From: Geosiphon pyriformis
Lineage: Eukaryota > Glomeromycota > Glomeromycetes > Archaeosporales > Geosiphonaceae
NCBI GenBank assembly: GCA_016748015.1
Contig: JAAOMT010000755.1
Coordinates: 1-40,594, forward strand
Direction of reading: 5' to 3'
Length of the DNA: 40,594 bases
Positions 32,006 through 40,594 of this stretch are shown piece after piece. Position numbers and translations under genes: made by a program. Below the pieces are notes generated by a model. That model had not been told where the DNA came from. It did no database searches and saw nothing but the letters and a program-made list of their open reading frames with translations. Positions within the stretch are counted from its first letter, which is position 1. The number at the start of each line of letters is the position of its first letter.

Positions 32006-35000
32006 TGTCTTTCAAACACATTACTTATTTTTGACCTTGGGTCTGTTACTATACTTTTTTTCAAAAAAAATCTTGATAATCGAAATACTGAATAATAATA
32101 AAGTTTTTTGCATTCTTTTAGTACTTTGACTAAAGATGACAACTGCAATAACAAATGTGTAACTCCTACTCTCTTTGTCAGTAGTTACAGCCTAAAGTTT
32201 TAACTTATGCAGGGATGCAATTTTAGTATTGGTTGGAAATGTTGCCATTGATTATTAGAGATTTTCGGTTTAAATAAATAAATTGTGTGTTGCTTTCAAA
32301 ATCTTGCAAAATGCATGCTTACAAATTTCTTTAGTGTAATAAAAATATTGACACATAATTTTGAGTTATTGGTTAGATCTTTTAAAAGACAATTATTTTA
32401 ATAAGATATTTTCTTTTAATTTTTGGATAAAAGTCGCAGGTCAAGAATAAATTATTCTTGAAAATATTAAACCAAGGTTTAATATAAATTACAATAGTAT
32501 GGGCTACAATCTAATTTCAGTGTAACAGGCTCCAAATGCAATTCATTAAAAGAGGAAATTTTATAGATTTAATTCATTTTTTATTTCTGATTTCTTTATA
32601 GCAAAAGATTTTTAACCAATCAAAATTTTTAAAAACAATCATTGTAAATTTAAACAATATAATCGGGCATTAATAATCAATGAAATAATTGTACCTGTGA
32701 ACAATTGAATTTTTATATAAGAACAATTAATAGGTGTTTTTTTTTCTTTTTTGACGTTTCATTTCTTTGATAATCACTACTATGGTCCAATTGTTAAAAA
32801 TGAAAAAAATATATTCCGTATATTTTTTCTGGTTACTTTTCTAAATATATTGAAAATCTTTCAGTAAGCTATCTCTGTGTCAACGCTATTGGAGAACGTG
32901 TTAGTTAGATTAAAATATTTGGCAATGACTATTCAATAATTCCAAAATAAGTAACATATATTAAAACTAAATCATCTCTTTTCTCAATCTCATTACACAT
33001 GATTGAAATATTTTTTAGCTTTTTTTTCTCTTTATTAGTTGGTACAAGCCTTTTAAAGGAAAATTTTTTGACACCAGAATATACAAGAAATGACCGAATA
33101 TAGACAGTTTCCCTTGATTAATAAACAATAAGAACAACGTGTAAAAACATTTTCTTTTCTGTCGCTATTAATTTAGTTTTGATAATTTTATTGGTTTTAA
33201 AGAATAAAATAGTTTATGAAAATAGACACTGATGAAATGAGACATAATTTGGCAAAGTTTTTTTTTTTTTCAAAAGGATCTATAAAGTTTGGGAAAGTCT
33301 TCACAAAGTTCCTAGCTTAAGAATTTGGTTGAAAATTATGAAGAATCCAGACTCATCCACCAGTATTGTACAAAAAAAATATACAGTTAAAATAATGAAA
33401 ATATCAAAATAAAATCTTGCATTTTTGTTTGAAACAGCTGGAGAATGATCACTTTAGTACATGTGAAAAAGATGACATAATGCACTTGGTTTTTAAAACT
33501 CAAAGCTGTGACATGACATAATTTTTATTATTTATTTATTTTTTAAAAAAAAGCCAAAAAAGAGGTGAGCAATTGATCCAAATAACTCACATTAAACTTT
33601 CAAGATTTCTCCGGAAGAAATTGTAACCTTTTAAAAGACAGAGACAATTGAAAAGTGCTAGAGTTATTGAAGGTTATTTTAGGCTTTTTTGTCTACATCG
33701 AGAAATCAACTTATTCGACATCACAACTTTGTAAATTTTGATTTTTTCGGAAACAAAAATATGGTTCGAGAAACCTTTTTTTTAAAGTAGAATGATTAAA
33801 AATACACATGAAAACGATGATTTTTTATCTAAGCAAAGTTTCATTTTCAATGTATCCATTTGATATTGTTACATAATCTAAAATAAAAATGATTTAAGGA
33901 TACTGTTTTGAAATTAATGAATGAACTTTCTCAACCTAATCTCAGGTGTGTTACATAATTTTTTATTGGAGGGAACTGCATGTTAGAAAATGCAAAAGAA
34001 ATCCATCAAGCCTTTTCTCTTGCCATTTTTGTTCATTATCCATACCACCATTTGAACCTTATTTCCCATTAAAACTCACTGCATTATAAAATGAAATTTT
34101 TTTAAAGTATAATTTAAATTAAAATTATCATTAAAAACATGTGTTCAAATTTCAGACAAATGTGTTTTTTGATTTTATTAGACTTAAATTAAACAAATGA
34201 GCGATAGTAAATCGAATAAAAACTTGGTTTGAAATGTTCTGCTACTGAAAATTATATCAAATTATGCCTTTTTATTTAATTAGAAAGGAATATTTTTGGC
34301 AAAAAGTATTTTTCCCAATAAAAAGCTTTACAAATTATTTAAATTGAAAATATTTTTATATATATTAAAAAATCTTTAACATATATCCTATTAACATTAT
34401 TAAAATTTATACTATCAAATACTCCCTAACTTTTGCACATGCTATTGAAATGTATTCTGTTTAACTTTAAATGTCATTTCAGGTTTTAACCATCTTTTTT
34501 GTTCCTATAATTATTAATTTTATTTTTTCTTTATTTAATTCAAAGAAAGGCTAAATCGTCCGGATAAAAGCACTATTAAAGAATTGTGAATCATCATATG
34601 CTCTCTTTTAAAGTATTGAAAATCTCCTCCTGCCAAATGCAAAAGGGATGCATTAACATTTTGTCATTACCATTTTTGTTCATAATCTGCAAATATAGGA
34701 AACTAATATATTTATGATTACCAGCCTAAGTCTGATAAGAAATCGGGGGAAGAATACTATGCTCTTGATGCAACAAAGTTTGTGATCAATCTCTCAGATC
34801 TGACTTTAGGCACCTGAATTTTTTTTTGTAATCGTTACACTAAATGACAGCTGAGACACATGTCATGCTCGATGAACTTGTAGTCTTGATGGAATCAATG
34901 TGGGCGCTGCATTATCCTTGTTCCTTTTACGATGAAAATCTTTCCAAACTTTCAATTAATTTCATATTTCTCTTAAACAACTTTTTGAAGATCATTAATA

Positions 35001-35518
35001 CTCATATTTAATAAAGAGTTTGATAAAGTAAAAAGTAAAAGTGAGAGAGAAACCAAATTTTCAGAGCTCAAGAATTTGTTAAACAATACTTGCATTATTT
35101 TTCCGCTTCTGAAAAAATCCCCGATAGTTTGATGTAAATTCCGTCTAAAATACAGAAATTAAATGCAAAGCAACAATTCAAAAACTAACTGGTTATCATA
35201 TTGGGTAACCTTTTAAAAGTACCCTTGATAATTTACCCATTTATAGAATCTCGCTGAATATGTCTTGAAGATTGTTTTTATATAGGATGAGTTTTGTTTG
35301 TTTAAACAAACCTTAATAAATTTAGTAAAATATAATGAAAATCTGAAAAAAGGGCTAGATTCTTTGAATTTTTTAATGAAACTCATTGTTATGTTAATAA
35401 AAGTGTTATTGTTAGTGATGTGTACTCCCAATGAAATTAGAATAAAGTTTTAACTTCATCTAAATCCAATGTTTAATGAAAATCTTTAAAAGCCATTCAT
35501 TAAGATTAATTCCTTTGA
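32006..35518. other. 3.5-kb non-coding stretch
   Basis: Less extreme in A/T than the other islands but without a gene. Two roughly similar 65-bp pieces sharing AAATGCAAAAG and CATTTTTGTTCAT lie near 33985 and 34636, probably a diverged repeat. The minus frames 31960-32154 and 35213-35431 show no motif. Confidence 0.45.
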
Positions 35519-35716
35519 TTCCCTGCGGAGAGACGCGTTGATGCATCTGAACCTCCTGAACCTTGGAAATACATCGACTATCACAGTTTAGCAGCTAATG
35601 ACTTTGAACCTGATAATACTATAAACTCCGAAAAACTTATTACCATTTGTATAATCGTCATCATCATCATCATCATCATCATCATTATTATTATTATTAT
35701 TATTATTTCCATGTAA
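35519..35716 (+). other. Coding-like patch ending in a microsatellite
   Basis: Open frame after a TGA at 35516-35518: RRVDASEPPEPWKYIDYHSL, then AANDFEPDNTINSEKLITIC, then Ile codons produced by the (ATC)n(ATT)n microsatellite, stop at 35714-35716. The first 45 residues look like real protein and the DNA has normal CpG. There is no ATG in the protein-like part and no clear splice partner, so it may be an orphan exon or a piece of a displaced gene. Confidence 0.25.
35657..35707. repeat. Compound (TCA)n(TTA)n microsatellite
   Basis: About nine TCA units followed directly by about eight TTA units. The neighbouring TCA-to-TTA change is a single transition, suggesting that part of an older TCA array was converted and then expanded. 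The minus frame 35588-35845 translates it as Asn then Asp runs, which does not make it a gene. Confidence 0.9.
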
Positions 35717-36211
35717 CCACCAATACCTCGACTCTAGAATCTCTTGCATAGGAACAATCATGCATTCTTCTTTCGAAAAGCTTGGAATTTCTAGCCACCA
35801 CCTCCTTCCTCCGAAAGTGGAGTACAAGAAAGTTTTATTATGCAAAAAAATGATTAGCTTTCTTTCCTCCAGTAAAGTTCTAAAGTCCCGGTACCTTCAT
35901 TCACTACTATTGCTGCCAAAGTAAAAAAAGGTTTGAGACTAAAAATAGGCTAGCAAAAAAAAAATTACAGCGTTATTTGTTTACATACAAATATGTCGAG
36001 TTTTCTGGTTGTTCCTTACTTTTGACCCCAATTATCCTTTTCACCAATATTTTCGCTATACTATAATTTTAATAAACAATCCTTCCGTCGTCCCTAGGAC
36101 CCCTTTCTTTCTTTTATTCTTTTGATTCTTTACATTTTTACCTTCCTTATCTCATGAAAACTTCCACATTGTTATCCCGACTTCATCTTTCTTTACAATT
36201 ATTCGGCAAAA
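35717..36211. other. Upstream region of the receptor gene
   Basis: Higher G+C than the islands. Both strands have open stretches at 35717-35925 (for example minus EECMIVPMQEILESRYWWLHG), but neither can be linked to a start or a splice partner. The last 200 bp, pyrimidine-rich, are probably the promoter and 5' UTR of the receptor gene. Confidence 0.4.
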
Positions 36212-38348
36212 ATGACCATCACAGAAATTGTTGATCACCCATTGGTAATGGGAGGAATCACTCAAGAACAAACAAACTTAATACAAATTTTCGGGTTATC
36301 ATTAACGTCATTATCCATTATAATGTCATTTACGGCTATTGTGGTGTTCCTTCAAATACTACATTATCGTCCGGACCTAGCAGATCGCGTTTCGTTTCGA
36401 TTGAGTGTTGCAACGAATATCAGTGACCTTTTTTTTTCACTGTTTCATCTTACTATCATTTTGTATAAAACTCCGGGACCTCTTTGTTCTATTGTGGTAT
36501 GCCTCATTAATCATTTTAAATTCTGATCTGTGAATTCAGTATTTTCAATCAATCCCTACGCTTTTTATTTTAGGGATGGGGATGGGCATTCTTTTCTTTG
36601 ACATCTGTTTTCTACACAGTTTGCATTGCTATAGTAAGCATATTATTTCCTCTAATCAATTAATTAATTAATTAATCAATCGCATTATTTTCATTACTAA
36701 TACTATCGATGTGGTAAAAAATTCAATTTCAATTTCAAATCAAATTTATTTTCAATCAGAATCTGCAGTTGATCTTCATTTACGAGTACAAAGGTCGACA
36801 CAATTTGGAAAAATATTATTTTTTGTGCCCAATCTTGTTGGCTCTTTTTTTTTCATTGCTCCCATTGACCCAAAATATGTGGGGCTATAGTGTAACAGAA
36901 GGGTATGTGAAAAAATATCCTTTCTAGATTTCTTACGTTTGCTGATATTTCTATAAAATTTTAAGGATATGTTGGTACCGTAATTCGGATGATATCTCTA
37001 CCATTCTCTGGCAATGGTTCACTTTATTTGCCTGGATTACTCTTTCTGTAATTTATTGTTTCTTGGTAGTTATCGCCGTAGTATTAAAGTTGCGCCACAC
37101 AACAATTGATTTCACTGAAATTCTGAACTCATTACCCCTCGCTAGTTCTGCAAAACGTGAATTAATGCTTACCTTCAAACAAAGAAAACTTATATCAACT
37201 ATCGTTCGAAAAGTTATATGGTATCCCATTGTCCCTTTGATCTCTCAAATGTCCAATTATATAGTAAAGACTCATATATATGCAACGAAAACTATCTGTT
37301 TCGAGCTATATTTGTTGGCTTATATTACATGTTCACTTCAAGGTATGTATTAAGAAATTTTCGTGATCCAAGATCATCGATCGATCATTCAATCGATTTA
37401 CTCCATCACATGGTTATTTTCTTTCCAGGAACTTTGAATGCCTTAGTTTTCTCACAAGATATTGCGGTCAGCCGTGCAAGTCAAAGTCTTCGACGTTATT
37501 GGTGGAAAATTTATGTCAACCCTTTTGAAAATCGCTACCCGAATCTTTCAAGAAATAAAAGCTTTCCTTCACAAAAAGGAACCAGCACCGATGATCAGTA
37601 TTGCGCTCTTAATTATTCGTCAGCGATTGAAATAGATTCAGCTGATGACATTGCGATCAAACTGGATGTAATAACATCACATATCAATTCATTTTCTACG
37701 GCTAATTATCATCCAGACACGAGTAAAGTTTTCCCTTATCCGCCATATTGGGAACGATTCAGATATCTTCTTCTTGTCAGTTTGTTGAATAGACCCTCGG
37801 TTCAAGATGAGGTTGCATTGGAACAAGTAGAATCGAGATCGAGGTTAAGTTTATATAGCACAAATGTTGAAAGACGACAATGCCATGTATCATCGACTAA
37901 ATTGGCAAGTCTAAGTACATTAAATCAAGTAAATTCCTCTGAACTCTCAGAATCTAATTCCATATCTTCCGAAGATCGACTAAAAACCATTCTGGCTAAA
38001 GTGAATGCGGCAAAATTGGCAAGAAGTCATAGTGTCTTGATTCCTGATAATTTAAATTGGGAATCAAATAATGGAAATGTTTCCAAACTTGATAGCAACA
38101 TCCTGGCCATTCCTGATCCCGTAATAGAAAATTCAAATAGTGCTCATCTAGCTATTGTAGAATTAGTCAATTTGCCATCTATCAATCAAGCGGAATCTTT
38201 AATATTAGAGAGCGCAACGCCCACTCTTGAAAACAATAATGACAACAATAATCATGATATAATTCCGGGTTTTGAACAATCATTAAATGTCTCATTTCAT
38301 TCCAATTTATCGGATAACGAATATCAGGATACTCTTAGAAAACTGTAA
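36212..38348 (+). CDS. Seven-helix G-protein-coupled receptor (Git3/cAMP-receptor-like)
   Basis: Five exons (36212-36496, 36574-36633, 36760-36902, 36966-37342, 37429-38348), GT..AG, phases close, 594 residues. Seven hydrophobic helices can be placed: about 22-50 (FGLSLTSLSIIMSFTAIVVF), 62-88, 92-118 (GWGWAFFSLTSVFYTVCIAI), 130-155, 177-205 (FAWITLSVIYCFLVVIAVVL), 235-258 (IWYPIVPLISQMSNYIV) and 268-292, followed by LNALVFSQD, typical of the end of helix 7 in fungal Git3/Gpr1-like and amoebal cAMP-receptor-like proteins. The tail of about 300 residues is Ser/Asn-rich and fits a phosphorylated cytoplasmic signalling region; it ends with an Asn/Asp-rich stretch. Such receptors activate G-alpha and adenylate cyclase on sugars, amino acids or other cues. 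The ligand is unknown. The large final exon encodes the end of helix 7 and the whole tail. Confidence 0.9.
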
Positions 38349-39397
38349 ATATTTCTTAATTTTCTCGTCCGATAAATATATTTTCTTTTTATAAACGCAC
38401 GTAACCCGAAAACTTTAAAACGATTTCCTTTTTAAATGATAAGCGTCCCTCTGGTTTTTTTTTAAATCACTTATCCCTTGATCAAGAACATTATTTTCGA
38501 AAATTTTAACTGACCCATATCGGCGAATTTTTCGTGATTCACGTTAGAACATCTCGTACCTCCTTTTTGAATCTTTTCCCATATTAACGGCAAAACAGCC
38601 GGTCGTTAATATTCAGAAAAACGGTAGTAGAAATTTGGAACAAATTTTTAAATCCCAAGATTATTAAGATTCCCATTTTATGACCCCATTTTTAATTAGA
38701 ATGTCAATTTTATTGATTTAGTTATATTATTCAAAGATTATGAATTTATCCTAAGCTGGCTTCAATAGTTTTTTTTAAGAATGTACAAATTAAATCTGGT
38801 GAAATTTTATTTTTGTCGTTTTTTATTTCACATAGTAATGATTTGTCAAAAACAAGTTATGCATAGTTTTTTGTTGTAAATTTAAATAGTGAAGATTTTG
38901 CTGTTGAATTATTTACTGTTATACAAAGCTTTAAAAGGCTTTGAAATATGATAAGTTAAAAATTGATGGATTTTTTTACAAAAAAGTCTTTGATCAAGTT
39001 TTTATGGTTTTATTTTTTTAACCTTTATCATGATTTACTTGCCAAGTCAGATATTATGTCCTTTTCATTTGATTTTTTGTTTACAGTTGCAAATTCAAGT
39101 ATTGGAATTTTAAAATTTCATAATTTATACAATTTTTGATTATAACCAAGTATTCAAAAAACTCAATTTTTATCAATAATCAATGTTACGTGTTAGAATA
39201 ACAAGCTATAAATGACAAGGAATAAGGATTGAACCAAATTAAATTAAATTAATAAAAGTTTTTGAAAATGAAAGAAAATAGGTTGCAAAAAATTTACATT
39301 ATTTTATATTTCAATCAGTGAATCTTGGAGTATGATTGCTTGAAAGACTTTTTAAAATGAGACATTAATACATAAAAGATAAAATACTATATATATA
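38349..39397. other. Intergenic, nothing recognised
   Basis: The first 250 bp after the receptor stop keep a moderate G+C and may be 3' UTR. The rest is A/T-rich with T homopolymers up to the transposon end. Confidence 0.5.
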
Positions 39398-39405
39398 TAG
39401 TCAGA

Positions 39406-39473
39406 CCTCTATAAAAGAACACAGTTGGGACATATAAATTATGTTCCATTTTAGAGGTGTTCTATTATAGAGT
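39406..39473. repeat. Sub-terminal palindrome of the pogo element
   Basis: Outer arms CCTCTATAAAAGAACAC and GTGTTCTATTATAGAG differ at one or two positions. An inner pair GGGACATA / TATGTTCC is nested between them. The arrangement gives a long hairpin at the element end, which could bind transposase or help form small foldback derivatives. Confidence 0.65.
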
Positions 39474-39517
39474 TTTATAATTATTATCAAATAACCTATA
39501 TTTATTTATTAGATCAA

Positions 39518-40594
39518 TCAATTATTATTATTATTATTATTAAAATATTGATTAATTGTTACCTGTTTTTTAGAATCTTCCTTCATTTTTTCGTATTCAT
39601 ATAATTTTTTTCCAAGTAAATTTTGGTTTTCTCTACTAAAATTTTCTTCTGCTAATTGCTCTTCAAATCTAATTACCTTTTTTAATACTTCATATGCTTC
39701 TGTAATTGTAATTATAGCAGGTGGAGATTCTTCTAATTTTTCTTCCGAGTCATTAATTGTATTGGTTTCAATTTGAGCATCGGCTAAAATCATATCTACA
39801 ATTTCATTATCATCAAGAATATTTTCAGTTGCCAAATATTCATCAACTGCTACAGTATAATCTTCGAGATTTTTGACCAATTGTTGTGCATTTGATGGTA
39901 AATTGTTGAATATATCCATAGCAATTGATGTTTCGGATTCTTGAATTTCTAATTCTTGATTATAGAAAAGAATATCCGTTTTTTGCCAACAGTTTTGAAT
40001 TGTAACAGGTGTTACTTGAAACCATGATTGAACAAAATAATCAATTGCTTGTTTTATGTTTAATTTATTTCTAAAAAATAAATTAATATTAGATAAAATT
40101 ATATAATATATAATGATAATAATACTGTATATATTATAGTACTTAACTGTTCAATATTAATTTTTTGTTCAAATTGATGTAAAATATGTTGACAATATAA
40201 ATGCTTATATTTGCCTTTGAAAGATTTGATAATGCCAGCATTCATTGGTTGAAGATGTGATGTTGTATTTGGAGGAAAATAGTGAAAGTAATATTGGTCA
40301 ATTGGAATGAATCTTCCCCGATTTGAGTATGATAAGAAGTTGCATTATCAACCAAAAGTAATATATGCCGATTTTGAATTCGAAAGCCTTCATTTATATA
40401 TTTGAGCCATGCTTTCCATATATCTGAGCGCATCCATGCATTGGAATTGAATTTGTAAATTACAGATAGGTTGGAAGTATTAATTCCTTTAAAGCATTTT
40501 GGATTTTTTGCATGTCCAATTACTAAAGGTTGCAATTTGTGAGATCCAGTTGAATTTGTAGCAAGAATTGTAATCCGAGATTTATCCTATAAAA
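39518..40594 (-). pseudogene. Pogo-type DDE transposase, partial, frameshifted
   Basis: At the window edge (40594) the frame reads a DDE endonuclease: SRITILATNSTGSHKLQPLVIG, KNPKCFKGINTSNLSVIY, WMRSDIWKAWLKYI, then LLLVDNATSYH with the second catalytic Asp. After LTNITF, near 40282-40287, the frame shifts by one base and continues YFPPNTTSHLQPMNAGIIKS. The third catalytic acid, normally Asp in the QP-x-D motif, is Asn here. An intron (40147-40071, GT..AG) joins in phase to the helical tail: IKQAIDYFVQSW, VTPVTIQNCWQKT, then an acidic region and QVTINQYF plus a run of Asn encoded by an (AAT)n tract before the stop at 39518. The N-terminal helix-turn-helix and first Asp lie beyond the edge. 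Frameshift plus the Asp-to-Asn change make this copy inactive. Confidence 0.88.
39519..39541. repeat. (AAT)n tract encoding poly-Asn
   Basis: Trinucleotide run on the minus strand at the very end of the transposase frame, giving seven Asn residues before the stop. Confidence 0.85.

Larger units (their letters stand above)
39398..40594 (-). mobile_element. Pogo/Tigger-type DNA transposon, 3' part, cut by window edge
   Basis: The terminal repeat appears to start at TAGTCAGACCTCTATAAAAG (39398-39417), flanked by TA-rich sequence as expected for an element that duplicates TA on insertion. Within the terminus, CCTCTATAAAAGAACAC is followed after about 30 nt by a near-exact inverted copy (GTGTTCTATTATAGAG), so the end folds on itself. 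The transposase gene fills the rest. The other terminus is outside the window, so full length and target duplication cannot be checked. Confidence 0.75.

Noticed and set aside
33985-34700. Two similar 65-bp segments sharing CATTTTTGTTCAT
   Set aside because: Similarity by eye is only moderate and could be composition; not strong enough to call a repeat family.
35588-35845. Minus frame with poly-Asn and poly-Asp
   Set aside because: Produced by translating the compound microsatellite; no conserved context, although the part after it is kept as a question in the findings.
37063-37353. Frame continuing past TCSLQG to a stop in the receptor gene
   Set aside because: Reads through a 5' splice site (GTATGT at 37343); the spliced model continues with TLNALVFSQD and closes in phase.
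14702-38348. RGS protein and receptor as one signalling cluster
   Set aside because: They lie more than 20 kb apart with relics and other genes between them; co-location alone does not show partnership.
1-40594. tRNA, rRNA, CRISPR, operon or prokaryotic defence features
   Set aside because: None seen; intron-rich genes show nuclear eukaryotic DNA. A tRNA scan and Rfam search would be needed to exclude small RNA genes.

Overview
The window looks like nuclear DNA from an early-diverging fungus, most likely an arbuscular mycorrhizal fungus (Glomeromycotina, Rhizophagus/Gigaspora-like). The reasons are very high A+T, genes cut into many exons by short GT..AG introns of about 60-130 nt, a relic of a LINE ORF1 type that I associate with AM fungi, a pogo-type transposon, and a decayed copy of a dispersed kinase-like gene. 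I ran no database search, so the taxon is an inference.

Layout. 1-8.2 kb is relic territory: a broken kinase-like gene (minus, 916-1997), a two-copy 264-bp tandem repeat (2341-2866), two hairpins (3679-3710 and 3874-3917), a broken coiled-coil gene (minus, 4204-4743), then gene-free A/T-rich DNA. 8.2-19.4 kb is a gene-dense island: a doubtful small membrane protein, a 17-exon anoctamin (minus, 8747-12796), an RGS-DUF4395 membrane protein (14702-15970), a DUF1295/steroid-reductase-fold enzyme (16282-17749) and a mitochondrial succinate/fumarate carrier, SFC1 (18159-19414). 19.4-30.5 kb is almost pure A/T with a CpG-stripped LINE ORF1 relic in the middle (about 21.65-23.84 kb) and two weak coding remnants. 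30.5-32.0 kb holds a secreted class 3 lipase-like protein without the nucleophile serine. 32.0-36.2 kb is non-coding apart from a coding-like patch with a compound microsatellite. 36.2-38.35 kb encodes a seven-helix receptor with a long cytoplasmic tail. From 39.4 kb to the edge lies the 3' part of a broken pogo/Tigger transposon.

Most individual open frames here are single exons. I rebuilt six complete gene models by joining frames at GT..AG sites and checking that the codon phase closes at every junction. The anoctamin closes at all 16 junctions if one base is missing from a five-A run (11704-11708). Functionally, two genes belong to heterotrimeric G-protein signalling (receptor and RGS protein), one to lipid scrambling or ion transport, one to lipid/sterol reduction, one to mitochondrial dicarboxylate exchange, and one may be a lipase pseudoenzyme. 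I see no operon-like logic and no anti-mobile-element system. The most interesting points are the RGS-DUF4395 fusion, the Ser-to-Gly lipase, and the decay pattern of the mobile DNA (no frame loss over 1.4 kb, five nonsense codons all explainable by C:G to T:A transitions, only two CpG in 2.2 kb).
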